A stretch of 64,000 nt of DNA from Nyssa sinensis (Eukaryota > Streptophyta > Magnoliopsida > Cornales > Nyssaceae), in the NCBI GenBank assembly GCA_008638375.1, contig CM018032.1, positions 7,391,501 to 7,455,500 of the forward strand, written 5' to 3'. The position numbers and the translations under genes are program-made. Below, piece after piece: positions 13,060 to 25,637 of the stretch. Under the pieces are notes generated by a model, which searched no databases, was not told the DNA's origin, and saw only the letters and a program-made list of their open reading frames with translations. The first letter of the stretch is position 1. The number at the start of each line of letters is the position of its first letter.

Positions 13060-13640
13060 GGAAACCGATTACTTTAAACACTTAATTTGGAAAGTCATTG
13101 AAGGAAAAAAAATTACTTGGGACTATCATCATTGTGGGTAAGTATAGTCTAGAAATCTGCGTGGAAATAATTGTGAATCTTTGTTGAAGGGCTTGGGAAA
13201 CACAAATAATTGTCCCTTTGTTTTGATTGGCCTGAGAAAGAGAGAAACCTAGCCATATATTTTATTTCTTCAATGAAAAAGAAACAACTTTTTTCAAATT
13301 TTGGATCAGTGAATCAATGGATTTGGGCAGCACCAGCACCACCAGCACCAGCACCACAAGTTGGTATGATAGTTTGAAGAACAAGGTCATAATAGCATGA
13401 AATGATGGTCATTGAATGTTCTGCCGAGTTCCATTATGTTTTAATTAAAGTGTGATGTGAACGTCTCCTGTCTTTTAATCTCGTAGTAAGAAGAAAAGTC
13501 CATTTTGGCAGTGCGTAACATAGCAAGAACATTATGAAAATATTCATGACGCTATCACCATTGTTTTTTTCCCTTTTATTATCTGATAATGCAAAACTAT
13601 ATTATTGCTAATTCATGTGACATTTGTTTGTATGTTGATA
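13060..13640 (+). pseudogene. Relic of a fourth WAK gene: intron 2 joined to the kinase 3' end
   Basis: Around 13134 the sequence GTGGGTAAGTATAGTCTA matches WAK-B intron 2 at about 34331. At 13216-13305 it switches to exon 3 sequence: translation DWPEKERNLAIYFISSMKK matches RPENERNLATYFISSMKEN of WAK-C. After an internal deletion near 13308 it resumes at the gene's extreme 3' end (ESMDLGS, then a Ser/Thr run, then WYDSLKNKVIIA), stops, and continues into 3' flank that matches WAK-B and WAK-C (TTTTAATTAAAGTGTGATGTGAAC at 13440, GATAATGCAAAACT at 13584). Exon 1, exon 2 and most of the kinase are gone. It cannot make a kinase. Confidence 0.85.
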
Positions 13641-14290
13641 CTAGCATCAGTGTTAAGGACCAAGATCAGAGGATAGGCCCTGGTTATAATCTCTAGCAAG
13701 CACCAGGGATTTATTTAGGATGGAATTGGGAGTTTGAATTCCCTAATATATATCTCCAGATTTTTGGTTTTCCAAGAGTTCCATATGAAGAAAAAGGAGT
13801 CCTGATAGATAATGAATCGCTCTCACAAAAACCATAAGTAGCCCATGTATTATTTTAAAATACTCCTCATTCAAATATCACGGGTGGACTCAATGGTAAT
13901 TGGAGTCATTCAAATATCTTATCTTGATCCATGCATGGATAGATTTCCTGAATCATTGTATTTCTGGCTAGCAGTCATTTTTTTTGAAATGGAAATCTTA
14001 TCTTGACTCAAAACGGTGAGATGACATTACTCATTGCTTCGTCATAACCAAATTTGCCATGGGATCAAACAATTTCGTTTAGATCTCCAATTTAACTTTT
14101 TTTTTATTTATAGTAATTTTTAATTTCATAATTACTTTGTTTAGGAAAGTTCGAATTAACTTGGTTATAGTTTCATAATTTGATATAGTTTCTAGTTTTT
14201 TTTTTTTAAATCTCAATTTTTATTTCCTAATTATAATAGGACTAGTATCAGAAATTAGTAAATTCGTATTCAGATTAGTAGTAGTCTTAA

Positions 14291-14327
<37 letters not shown>

Positions 14328-15199
14328 TAAAACATTTTTTATTATTCAGATTATGAATAATATATTTCTGCTTAGAAATTTGAGATTTGTTCTCTTTAAG
14401 TGAATAATTCCCTTTGTTCTTGATTACTAAGAAATTTAATGTGTTTGATTCACTTTTTCACGTTGCGCATTGCATTAAAAATTCATGAATAATGTGTGTA
14501 ATTATTTCATACTTAAAAGAAAGTTAGTTCAATTTATGTATATTAATAATATTTACAAGTTTTGTGGATGCACATTTCATAATGATGGATCTAAACATTA
14601 TAGTTAAAGGACCAAAGTAGATATTAAAATTTAGAAAAAAATTATATAAATATATGAAAATATTTTTTTTGGGAGGGCAATTCTTAATTTCCATTTTTTT
14701 AAAAAAGAACTAATAAAATAGATAAAAATATATATATATATATATATAATATCGAAAAAAAAAATTTGGGACAAGGGGACAGACCGTAGTCTCATTACCG
14801 TCGCCACTACATCTGCCAATATATTTCATTCTCATTTAAAAATGAAATCAAAATAATATTACTTAATAATGCTATACAAATAAAAAAAAAATTAAGATGA
14901 ATTTAGTTTCTATTATTTCTAAACAAAGACCATAAAATTGAGCAGCTTAATTATACACGAAACTTTGTAGCCATTAACAGAAATTTTCAATCATTATATC
15001 AACTTAATAAGAAATTGACTTATTTTCTTAATATCTTCTGGCATAGGAGTGAGATATCAATTTAGCTTTATCAAAATATCTTTGAAATTTCAAATTGTTT
15101 TAAGAATATTATCAGTGACAAAGTCAAATTACAGCTGTCTTCTAAATATACATTAATGTCATCTTATTTGAAATAAAAATTTAAGATACTGACATTTGT

Positions 15200-15234
<35 letters not shown>

Positions 15235-15401
15235 TAAATAGAGAGAAAGAAAGAGAGAGACTGACTGTGTGTTCATTAGAAAACAAAACAAAAAACAATA
15301 CTCCAAGGAAAACATGACAAAGAAACAATTCTCCACGGAGACACCTTATCTGCTTCACAAGAATGGGTCAACTAATTAACCTATATGAAGTCTGATCATC
15401 C
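13641..15401. other. AT-rich spacer; part shared with 55290-55510
   Basis: No gene. (TA)n runs lie at 14293-14323 and 15202-15231. Positions 14995-15140 (CTTATTTTCTTAATATCTTCTGG, then ATCAAAATATCTTTGAAATTTC) match 55300-55470 with deletions, so this flank was once duplicated together with the WAK locus. The minus-strand ORFs at 14631 and 15164 are microsatellite artefacts. Confidence 0.5.
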
Positions 15402-17153
15402 AACCAGTCGACTGAATCCTCCACATGAACCTCGACGAACCGTCATAATCAGAGAAAAAATATCATCCAACCATTGTGTCACTGAATTTTTTTTTTTCTA
15501 TAATCTGCCGCCTCACACGTATATGCCATCAATTTTATTAATAATTATGAGCGACTTAAACATTATTAATTATCAAATTTCCTTATAATTGATATTAACA
15601 AAACAATTCTTACACTTTTCACAAAAAAAAGTAGAACATATATAGATATTTCTAAGGATAGTAGACCTTTTCCATAATAAAATATAAGTTATATTTAATT
15701 TACGTTATAAGAAAGTTTTTAACTCTTTTTATTTTAAAAAAAATTAACTGTAATAATTATTTTCTTTAATATATATGTGTTTATTTTACTATTTTAATAA
15801 TTAATACCATAGAGGAATTTTCTATAAAACTCACTAATTATTTAGTAGTAAAATTATTAATTATTACCACATACAAAATTTAATTTCTCAAAAAATATAA
15901 TTATTACAGGATCAATAGTAAATCCCCAATTATTGAAAAAGGGTGGTGCTATCCGAAAACTCACTTAATTTAGATTGTCTTTTGTAGTAAGAAAATTTGC
16001 AAAAGATACAACTAATTTTCTAACTACTTTAATGGACCAGTACTACAGCATTAAGTCGTTGGAGGGCAATTAATTGTATTGGATGATCATTGAGACAGCA
16101 GCTAGTGACAGAGGAATTCATTTTTGAACTAAACAAACAAACTTAATTAAAATTTTTTAATATAATATAGGACTGAACTAAAATATTAGTTTAGCCTATC
16201 AAAAAATAAAATAAAATATTAAAATTAAGATAAATTTAGAATAGGCGTTGAAAACATGAAAGTATAATGAGATTTTACAAGAAATTTGAAGAATTATTAA
16301 AAAAACTACAAAAATAATTAGTAAATATTAAAAAATTAAGAACTTTGTTAAAACTCGGAATTTGAGAGGGAGGTAAATTAATGGGTCATATTGTAATTTC
16401 AAAAACACTAAAAAAAATTAAAAATTAATTTTTTTCACGTAAAAGCTCTTTTATGAAAAATATTTTTCTCTAAAAGATGTTTTAGGTCAAAACAAATAGG
16501 AAGTTAGAATAACGCGCGATTACTTGAAAGTTGAAACCACTGTGAAAAATTATGTCAAGTGACCCCTTACATTCCTGTATTGTTGGGACTTCTACTATTA
16601 TTTAAATATTTGTAAATTCTAGCAAGATCCATTGTTAATGGTGAAATCATAATAGTTATCACGTGAGATGACAGTTACATGATTAGGTAGAATAATCTCT
16701 CCTATCATTAATTGGTAGAGGAGGACGTGTAATATTAAAGTCTTTATTTTGACATAATTAAAATTTTACAATACAGAAAATTTAGACATGAGTCTAAAAA
16801 ATTATAACTTCAAGAGGAAAAAAAAAAAGAAAGGGAACAAGAAAAGAAAAATAAAAATCTCATTACAAGTCATCTACATGTTAACATCAACACAAAATGA
16901 GATGAGTATTTGTTAACATCAATACAGAATAGTCTAGAGTCAAGTATTTGTTAACATCCACAAAATAGTCCAAAGTATTTGTTAACATCAACACAAAATA
17001 ATCCAAAGTCTAGTATTTGTTAACATCAACACAGAATAGCCAATTACCTATTGTCAACAATCACACCATTATCTTATGACTCAGTCCACAACTCATTTTG
17101 CACCTTGATAGCAAAAACTAGTGTAAATTTTTTTTTTTTTTTATCAATAATAC
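15402..17153 (+). repeat. Segmental tandem duplication, copy 1
   Basis: It starts with CCAGTCGACTGAATCCTCC and ends after the T-run and ATCAATAATACTA. It aligns almost base for base with 17636-19448 in the same orientation. It is noncoding and AT-rich, with a minisatellite near its right end. Relative to copy 2 it lacks about 64 bases at 16384 (present at 18606-18672). Confidence 0.9.
16875..17041 (+). repeat. GTTAACATC minisatellite, about 5 units (copy 1)
   Basis: Units of about 35-38 bases built on TATTTGTTAACATCAACACAAAATAGTC with a variable AAGTCAAG tail. One unit is shortened. The same array occurs at 19165-19335, so it predates the segmental duplication. Confidence 0.8.
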
Positions 17154-17635
17154 TAGGGTTACTTAAAAATCATGCTAGAAGGGTTTAATTTCATGAATTG
17201 ACAGTATCCTGATATCCAATCAATACAATACTGTCAGCTTATAAAAGTAAACAATTTTAGTTCAATCTGAAAGTGAAACGAGCATTACTCATTTTTTTTT
17301 ATTTATTATACCATGCAAAAATTGTTGCCTTGTGTTAAAAAAAAGAGAAAAAACAACTTCTCAGTTTTTATATATACTTTGTAATACTTTTTATTTATCG
17401 CACCATGCAAAAATCATTGTCCCTGTTATAATATTATACACAAAAACATTCCTTGCCATTTTCATCTACAACATGTTAAACTTTGCGCTGACAATATTGA
17501 CCAGTAATTGCTCCTCAGTTGAAAGAACTCGATAGTAGAGTGAATGGACAAGGCATTAGTGTTGCATTAACATTTAACATTGTTATTGATGAATACCACT
17601 AGGATATCACTTAAGGTCTCCAAAGTGTGAATTAA
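17154..17635. other. Spacer between the two duplicated segments
   Basis: A unique 482-bp stretch. It contains a 9-bp perfect inverted repeat, TGACAGTAT (17199-17207) and ATACTGTCA (17228-17236), followed at once by a TATA-like CTTATAAAAG (17238-17247). A weak ORF follows (17332-17535) with no recognisable family. An orphan promoter is possible but unproven. Confidence 0.35.
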
Positions 17636-19448
17636 ACCAGTCGACTGAATCCTCCACATGAACCTCGACGAACCGTCATAATCAGAGAAAAAATATCGTC
17701 AAACTATTGTGTCACTGGATTTTTTTTTTCTATAATCAGCCATCAATTTTATTAATAATTGATAATTATGAGCGACTTAAACATTATTAATTATTAAATT
17801 TCCTTATAATTGATATTAACAAAAAAATTCTTACACTTTTCACAAAAAAAAGGTAGAACATATATAGATACTTCTAAGGATAGTAGACCTTTTTCATAAT
17901 AAAATATAAGTTATATTTAATTTATGTCATAAGAAAGTTTTTAACTCTTTTTATTTTTTAAAAAATTAACAGTAATAATTATATGTGTTTATTTTACTAT
18001 TTTAATAATTAATACCATAGAGGAATTTTGTATAAAACTCACTAATTATTTAGTAGTAAAATTATTAATTATTACCACATACAAAATTTAATTTCTCAAA
18101 AAATATAATTATTAAGTATTAATTATTACAGGATCAATAGTAAATCCCCAATTATTGAAAAAGGGTGGTGCTATCCAAAAACTCACATAATTTAGATTGT
18201 CTTTTGTAGTAAGAAAATTTGCAAAAGATATAATTAATTTTCTAACTACTTTAATGGCCCATTACTACCGCATTAAGTTGTTGGAGGGCAATTAATTGTA
18301 TTGGATGGTCATTGCGACAGCAGCCAGTGACACAGGAATTCATTTTTGAACTAAAAAACAAACTTAATTAAAAAATTTTAATTTAATATAGGACTGAACT
18401 AAAATATTATTTTAGCCTATCAAAAAATAAAGTAAAATTTTAAAATCAAAATAAATTTAGAATAGGCGAATCTTGTTGAAAACATGAAAGTATAATGATA
18501 TTTTACAAGAAATCTGAAAAATTATTAAAAAAACTAGAAAAATAATTAGTAAATATTAAAAAATTAAGAACTTTGTTAAAACTCAGAATTTGAGAGGGAG
18601 GTAAATTCATCAGAAAATATCTTCTGGTAGGTCAAATATTCTTTGTAGAATTTATCTTTTGATGAGCCAATAAATGGGTCATATTGTAATTTCAAAAACA
18701 CTAAAAAATATTAAAAATTAATTTTTTTCATGTAAAAGCTCTTTTATGAAGAATATTTTTCTCTATAAGATATTTTAGGTCAAAACAAATAGAGTTAGAA
18801 TAAAAATTACTTGAAAGTTGAAACCACTATGAAAAATTATGTCAAGTGACTCCTTATACATTCCTGTATTGTTGGGACTTCTACTATTATTTAAATATTT
18901 ATAAATTTTATCAAGATCCTTTGTTCATGGTGGAATCATAATAGTTATCACTTGAGATGACAGTTACATGATTAGGTAGAATAATCTCTCCTATTATTAA
19001 TTGGTAGAGGAGGACGTGTAATATTAAAGTCTTTATTTTGACATAATTAAAATCTTACAATACAGAAAATTTAGAGATGAGTCTAAAAAATAATAACTTC
19101 AAGGGGAAAAGAAAAGGGAAAGTGAACAAGAAAAGAAAAATAAAAATCTCATTACAAGTCATCTACTTGTTAACATCAACACAAAATAGTCCAGAGTTGA
19201 GTATTTGTTAACATCAATACAGAATAGTCTGGAGTCAAGTATTTGTTAGCATCCACAAAATAGTCCAAAGTATTTGTTAACATCGACATAAAATAATCCA
19301 AAGTCAAGTATTTGTTAACATCAACACAAAATAGCCAATTACCTATTATCAACAATCACACCATTAACTTATGACTCAGTCCACAACTCATTTTGCACCT
19401 TGATAGCAAAAACTAGTGTAATTTTTTTTTTTTTTTATCGATAATACT
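17636..19448 (+). repeat. Segmental tandem duplication, copy 2
   Basis: Second copy of 15402-17153, with scattered substitutions and small indels. It carries an extra block (CATCAGAAAATATCTTCTGG and following, 18606-18672) missing from copy 1. It ends in the same T-run and ATCGATAATACTA. Confidence 0.9.
19165..19335 (+). repeat. GTTAACATC minisatellite, about 5 units (copy 2)
   Basis: Same unit and nearly the same unit order as 16875-17041, with single-base differences between the arrays. Confidence 0.8.
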
Positions 19449-19647
19449 ACAAGTCTTGTCTATAACAACGATGACATAACAACAAAATCACTCAACAGAA
19501 TTAATCCAACATATAAGTCCTTCCACTAATGTAGAGATAAGAATTGTTCAAAGATACAAACCTATCAACAACAACATAATTGATCAACTAGTTTAATTTG
19601 ATAATTAATTGAATCAATTCAATGCAAAATTCAACTAAATGATCAAA

Positions 19648-20948
19648 TGTCAATTCAATTCAATTTACAATTTCAATTGCTCAATCAAGTTTTTAATTAA
19701 TCAAATTTGTGCTCAATTATGAGATTCCTAAAAACTTAATATCAATATCGGTATCAAGCGGAAGCATTCAAGAAAAAAAATTTGTAAATTGTAAGAGATG
19801 ATGTGATTGAGATATTTACAAATCGATTAATGACAGAGAAACCACCAAGGACAACAATCCTTAAAGTAAAACTCCGGAGGCAAGCCAATGCTTAAGGAAG
19901 ACTTCTAATATGATAGAAATTGAATTACAATGTATCTACAAACCAAACTCTACACCTCAAGCTCCGTTCTACCTAATCATGTCTTCAATTTCTTTTTGAA
20001 TCTACAAGCTCCTCATAATCGAAATCTTCATACAACCGGAATCCTCAACAATCTCAAAATCCTCTGATTTAACTGCTCTATAATTGTAAACCCTTCCAAT
20101 CTCGGTATCCACTGATACAATCAACAATGCATCCACAAGGTCGATCTCAATTTTCATTAATGGTGAAATGACATGAACAAGAAGCTCTTAGATCTGATTT
20201 GGATCTAGCGAATGATCTAAATCAATCGATGAATGAGAGTAGAGAAATGCATGATTGACAATTATGATTGATCTCTCATGAAAACTTTTTGATATTTCAA
20301 GAATATAGCCCTCACAATTGAAATCTCTCTAACTCTAATTTTCACTACTCTCAACTGAATTTTTGTAATATTTTGCAATGAACATGTTCAATATAAAATG
20401 GGATTCAAAACAAATTATAAATATATTTTTCGCCCAAGGTTCGTTCGAATGAACCATCACTCATTCGAACGAGCTCCCATTTGTTCGAACGAACAATGAA
20501 CTAATATCAAACGAGCACATTTTTGAGGTTGTAGCTCTTCGTTTGATACAGGCTTTTCGAACAAATGAAAACAAATAAAAACAAGCAAAAAAGAGTTGCT
20601 CATTCTTTGTTTGTCTTGTGAACATAATTTTTCCTTAGAGTTTTTAAGATGCATTTTTGAAAAAATTGCTTCATAATCACAAGTCTAATACACATGATGT
20701 TATGATAAAAAGTATATGCAATGCATGTAATGTGATAGTGTGTGAGATCCAAATCAAAACAAAAGTCCAATATACCATTCGTGAACTAAGTCGACCGGTA
20801 GATATGCACGGCAATTTAGCTTGGACCATCTTGTAGTAGAATGGGCATTGAGATACTCACTCTTGTGACTTATGTAATGATTCAACACAAAACATGTTTT
20901 GTCAAATTAGATTAAACAATTACAATATCTGACCCCTTGGTCTTAACA
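19648..20948 (-). repeat. SIRE-type LTR, copy 2 (3' LTR)
   Basis: About 1301 bp, minus-strand ends TGTTAAG...GAATTGACA. It is uninterrupted, so it serves as the empty-site reference for the TRIM array in copy 3 and as the full-length reference for copy 1. It contains the TTCGAACGA cluster at 20443-20495. Confidence 0.75.
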
Positions 20949-21700
20949 AAATCCCCATTTATTAATCCGTGACAAAACGACGTAAAATAGTATAAGAATA
21001 CAATACACCATAATCTATAACCCCTGAAGAGCAAGATCGAAGGAAATTATACATTTTGACTTAGTATCCTATACTATAGAAATCACTTAGCAATACTCAA
21101 CAAGTAGTTAACCTGATTCCTATACAACAAAATCAATTATATCACGTGAGATCACATCAATAGAGAAATATCAAATAAATCCACTAAGATAATGCAAATA
21201 TATGAGTATCAATATAAGACAAGGTACAATAAACATGGTAACCATATGCAATCAAATCGAATCTTGAGCAATGCAAAATGAAAATATGTAATCTCATACT
21301 ATGCAAAAAATGTATACTACTCCCCCTCAATATATACTCAATAAACATCTCCTAATCTCCCCCTTTGAACTAACTCCCCTATTGTTACACCATCTCCCCC
21401 TTTTTTTCACGATGATAAAGGAAGGTATCAAATAAGGAAGATTATTTGAAAGTAGAAAACAACAAGGCAGGCATGCATAGTAAGATAACATAAAGTTGAC
21501 AGTAATGATAATAGACACAGTAAAAAAAATATCAATGATATCATAGTAAAATAATGAGTCTATCATTAATCCCAAAAAGATAAAACAACAAGTCATAAAG
21601 AAAAACTGTCAAAAAAATATACATGTAACTGATGAGTAGAAAAAATATATAGGAAAACCTCACTACAAAATCACTCATCACTCATGTAATCTAAAACAAG
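20949..21700. other. Internal region next to the 3' LTR, no gene seen
   Basis: AT-rich sequence following the polypurine-like tract. A minus-strand ORF at 21327-21596 has no recognisable family and a skewed composition; it is not called. Confidence 0.35.
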
Positions 21701-22932
21701 TTGAATCACTGATCATCTCTAGGTGGTGGTGGAGAAGGAAAGACAAGTACGAAAGCCTCTACATGTATCCTCGAAGATAGGTCGTCTCATCCATCATCGG
21801 CATAAGAAAGTCTCATCCATTATCGGCATAAGGAAGTCTAATTGGATCTGAAGATAGTGCTCCTCAAACCTCTAATTATTGTGAGTAGTGATATGTTCGT
21901 GATGCAGCTGTAAATGATCCTTTAACTTATCTCTCGTGATCGGCTGTTGATGAAGAGATTTTTGCTGATACTTGAAAGTCTACACCCAATAGGGTATGAA
22001 ACTCAAGTGGAGTCTGGTCAATAAGAAAGTCCTCAACATGCGTCAGATCTCCAGATTGTTGTTGTGGCGATGACGGATGAGGCTGCTGCTTCGTAGCCAC
22101 TGTCACGACCCAGAACCCGACTTATGCGGATTAGGGGTTTGTGATAGGACATTGAGGCCTTTTTCAATGATCACAATAGCTTTTTCATTTCTATTTAATC
22201 AAACACAGTAGAATAAAATTCTTTTTTTATTGCAAAAGCGTCAATATACCATTCAACATCAGTCATTCATATATATTCCATAGTAACTACAAAAGTACAT
22301 AATGTAAATTCTCAAAATCTGCTGACGTCATATTCGATATATATTCCACACTTACCAAAAGTAACTACATTATGTCTAACAAAATCTTAATACAAAAGGT
22401 TGATAGTTTATAAGCTTTCAGCTATCCTGGTTGAACTTACTATTTCCTTGCCAATATCGTTACCTGAAATATATTAGATAAAAATTCGTATGAGCTCGAC
22501 AGCTCGGTGAGTATTCCATAACATGCCAAGGGTTTCAAAACTACTATGTAGTACATTCTGAAATGTCTATACTCATATAGAATTAGAATACATCATATCA
22601 AAGTACAACAGATCGGAAACCAGTATCAAAGTCATTTTAATAAATCTCAGTTCAATCACAGTTATAAATCAATAATCGATAACATAGCACAATCATAATA
22701 ATGATTTAATAACATAGTTTGATAACGGTGATTAATATTGTAATTCAAACATGGTTCAAAGTCATTTTCAATATCATTAGTTATAGTCAAATCAACATCA
22801 TAGTTTGATCATAGTTTGATAACATAGTTCGATAATAATTTGATAGTTTGATAATCAAAATTGTAGTTTAATAGTTCTCAATCATAGTTCACAATCGATA
22901 TTCATAAAAGTTCAATTAATAAAAATTCATCT

Positions 22933-23330
22933 TCTATGACCAGCAAATTAGAACCTCGTTGACTGATATCAATATTCGATAATATCACCAATGTACCCTG
23001 TGGTTGGGTTCAATAAGGTCACAATCTATTCAATAATGACCAATCATAGAAGATTCTATGGCCAGCAAATTAGAACCTCGCTGACTGAGATCGATATTCG
23101 ATAATACCACCAATATACCTCGCGGTTGGGTTCGATAAAGTCACAATCTATTCAATAATGACCAATCATAGAAGATTCTATGGCCAACAAATTAGAACCT
23201 CGCTGACTGAGATTGATAGAGTAGTTCGATATGCCGCATCACACCGGCTCACCACCAATATACCCCGTGGGTAGGGTTCAATAAAGTCACAATCTATTCG
23301 ATAACGACCAATCATAGAATGGTGTTTCAT
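22933..23330. repeat. 122-bp tandem repeat, 3 units
   Basis: Units begin TCTATG(A/G)CCAGCAAATTAG at 22933, 23055 and 23177. Each includes AACCTCG-TGACTGA, ACCAATATACC-CG and AGTCACAATCTATTC. The third unit has an extra block of about 40 bases containing CCGCATCACACCGGCTC. It lies inside the 22101-25878 element. Confidence 0.85.
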
Positions 23331-25360
23331 TCAAAATATCAAAATCATATCCAAAATCAATAACATCAATAACAATCTTAGTTATTCAAATCAGAGTTTC
23401 ATATTTACCCTTTAGTCAAAACAGTTCAGAGATCGGTAAGAAAACTGCATAGTGTCATAAGTATCTTACAAAATATTTTCTTGAGTCAAAGGGAAGACAA
23501 TATAAATATCAATGGATCATTAAAACCTGTATTAGACATAATGTATCTATTAACAAAGGTTATAAGGAAATGACAATATACATCTATAACCCATTCAAAA
23601 CGATATCAAATGAAAGACATTTATTTTCAAGTCATAAAAGAGTTCAATATTTATATGTTTAATAAAATCCACTTTAGACATGGCATGAAAAATACTCAAA
23701 TGGTGTCAATTATCAAAGTCATAAAAGAGTCAATATTTATATCTATAATGAAAACCCACCTCAACATGGTATGAAAAACTCACCTGAAATCCCAAAAGCT
23801 TAACTCCAAAAATTCTTCCTTAACGAGGGTCCCTATAATCACAATTCAAGATCTTGTTACTTTTTTGTTTAAAGCATCACACAATTCAACCGTTAATATA
23901 TTTTAGAGCTCTTCCTATTCCAATTACCCTTCTCTCGTAACTTTATTAAGTCTTATGAACGTGTTGGTCATTTTTCAATTTGTTATTGGGTCTTATTTTC
24001 CCAAAAAGGATGTCACCGTTATGTTCAAAGTGTCGAAGATAATTGGTTTAGGCCTTTCTAGATCTGAATTTGCGGACTTATAGTTTATTTTAAGCCTAGG
24101 GACATTTTTGTAATTTTAAATTTTTATGTGTCATATTTTTCGGTACTTCGTCTATTGAAATAGCCTCTACCGTTGAGTTCGAACCGTCCAAAATAGTCAA
24201 GATGGATTACCTTTTATATTCAAATGACCTCGGGTATCATCAGAGGTAAATGGTAATTTTACATTTTACGTATCTTAATTTTTGGAATTTAACCTCACAA
24301 ATCGGACTCTGCTGTTGAGTCTGGAACGCCCAAACACCTTAAGAATGACCCATTTTTCATTTTATTTGCATTTAATTATCAATATTTTAAAGGAGGGGTA
24401 TTTTCATAAATTTTGAATCAAGAACCGGTTCACTATTGACTTTGTTATTCGAGAGAACCAATTCACACTTGAACCTGTTGTCTTACCTTATCCCTATTGC
24501 CAAAAGCTCGAATTAGGCTCATGACCAGTCTCCCTTTTTTCCCTTCCCTTGTGTGGCCCAATCCTTGTGGCCCAACCTACCCACTGACCTAACTTGGACC
24601 AAACCACTATCTAAGGAACCCAATAGCTTAAAGAGAGCGGCCCAACCTAGCAGCCTAACCCCCTACCCTCCAAAACGACGACATGCAAGAGAGAGCACTG
24701 TTTATCTTTCCCAACAAGACGATGAACAATGTTTCTGAACTCTAGAATTTTCTCGTCATTTCACTCATTTTCTTTCAGTTTCTCGCCCTCCAAACAAGAT
24801 CGTATGCCTTCTAAAATCATTCTCTATCATTCTCACCGCTTAAAATAGTCTAAGTCTCAAGTTTTTCAAGCTCCAAGAAATCTCAACCATGGCTGTCCAT
24901 GGCTGTTTCGGTCACTTAGACTCACGAGCCTCACTCCCTTTTTATTCAATTAACATATTGTGCTACAAGATGCAAGATAAACGAATAGATAAATTTAAAA
25001 AACAAAAAACAAAAATCTCTTAGAGAAACAAAAATTTTACCTTTATCTCTCTCTTCAGTTTCTCTCTCTTCTTCTAGCCCTCCTTTTTTCTCATTGTTTC
25101 CAACTCTATCTCTGATTGTGCATGCAAGACTTGAGCTCTAATCTTTCCTTCTTCTTCTTCTTTTCTCACTTTCTCACTCTAAATTCACTCACTCTCTCTC
25201 TCTATTTCTCTCACCCTCACTGTTCTCTCACAGCATGCACAACACACCAATATATACACAACACTCAATATCACTTCTAATCTTCCTCACACACACGCAA
25301 TATACCCAATACACTTAATGTGTTCTGATCTCACTCATTTCCTTCCATATAATATATATA

Positions 25361-25402
<42 letters not shown>

Positions 25403-25570
25403 GCACCTTTATACATATATATTCATATATTTTAAATTCTTACATGAAATGCAATTGGTTGAGAGGGTGGCCCAATAGGGTGCTGCCACTTCAATTTGAA
25501 TATGCTAAATTTTGGGCTTTGGTTGGACATATGTTTATATCTCATGCATTATAAAGCACAAAAGTGCTTG

Positions 25571-25637
25571 TAGCCCAAGTGGCTTTCTTTTTGGGTTCAA
25601 GTTCTTGCACATTTTTTAGGTCATGGGTTCAAAATCC
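25571..25637 (+). promoter_or_regulatory. tRNA-like A box and B box (possible pol III promoter relic)
   Basis: TAGCCCAAGTGG (25571-25582) fits the A-box consensus TRGYNNARNNGG exactly. GGTTCAAGTTC (25594-25604) and GGTTCAAAATCC (25626-25637) are near-matches to the B box. The spacings are unusual and no tRNA cloverleaf can be folded. It may be a SINE-like relic or chance. Confidence 0.3.

Noticed and set aside
22933..23330. CRISPR-like array
   Set aside because: Direct 122-bp repeats without spacers, in plant DNA inside a transposable element.
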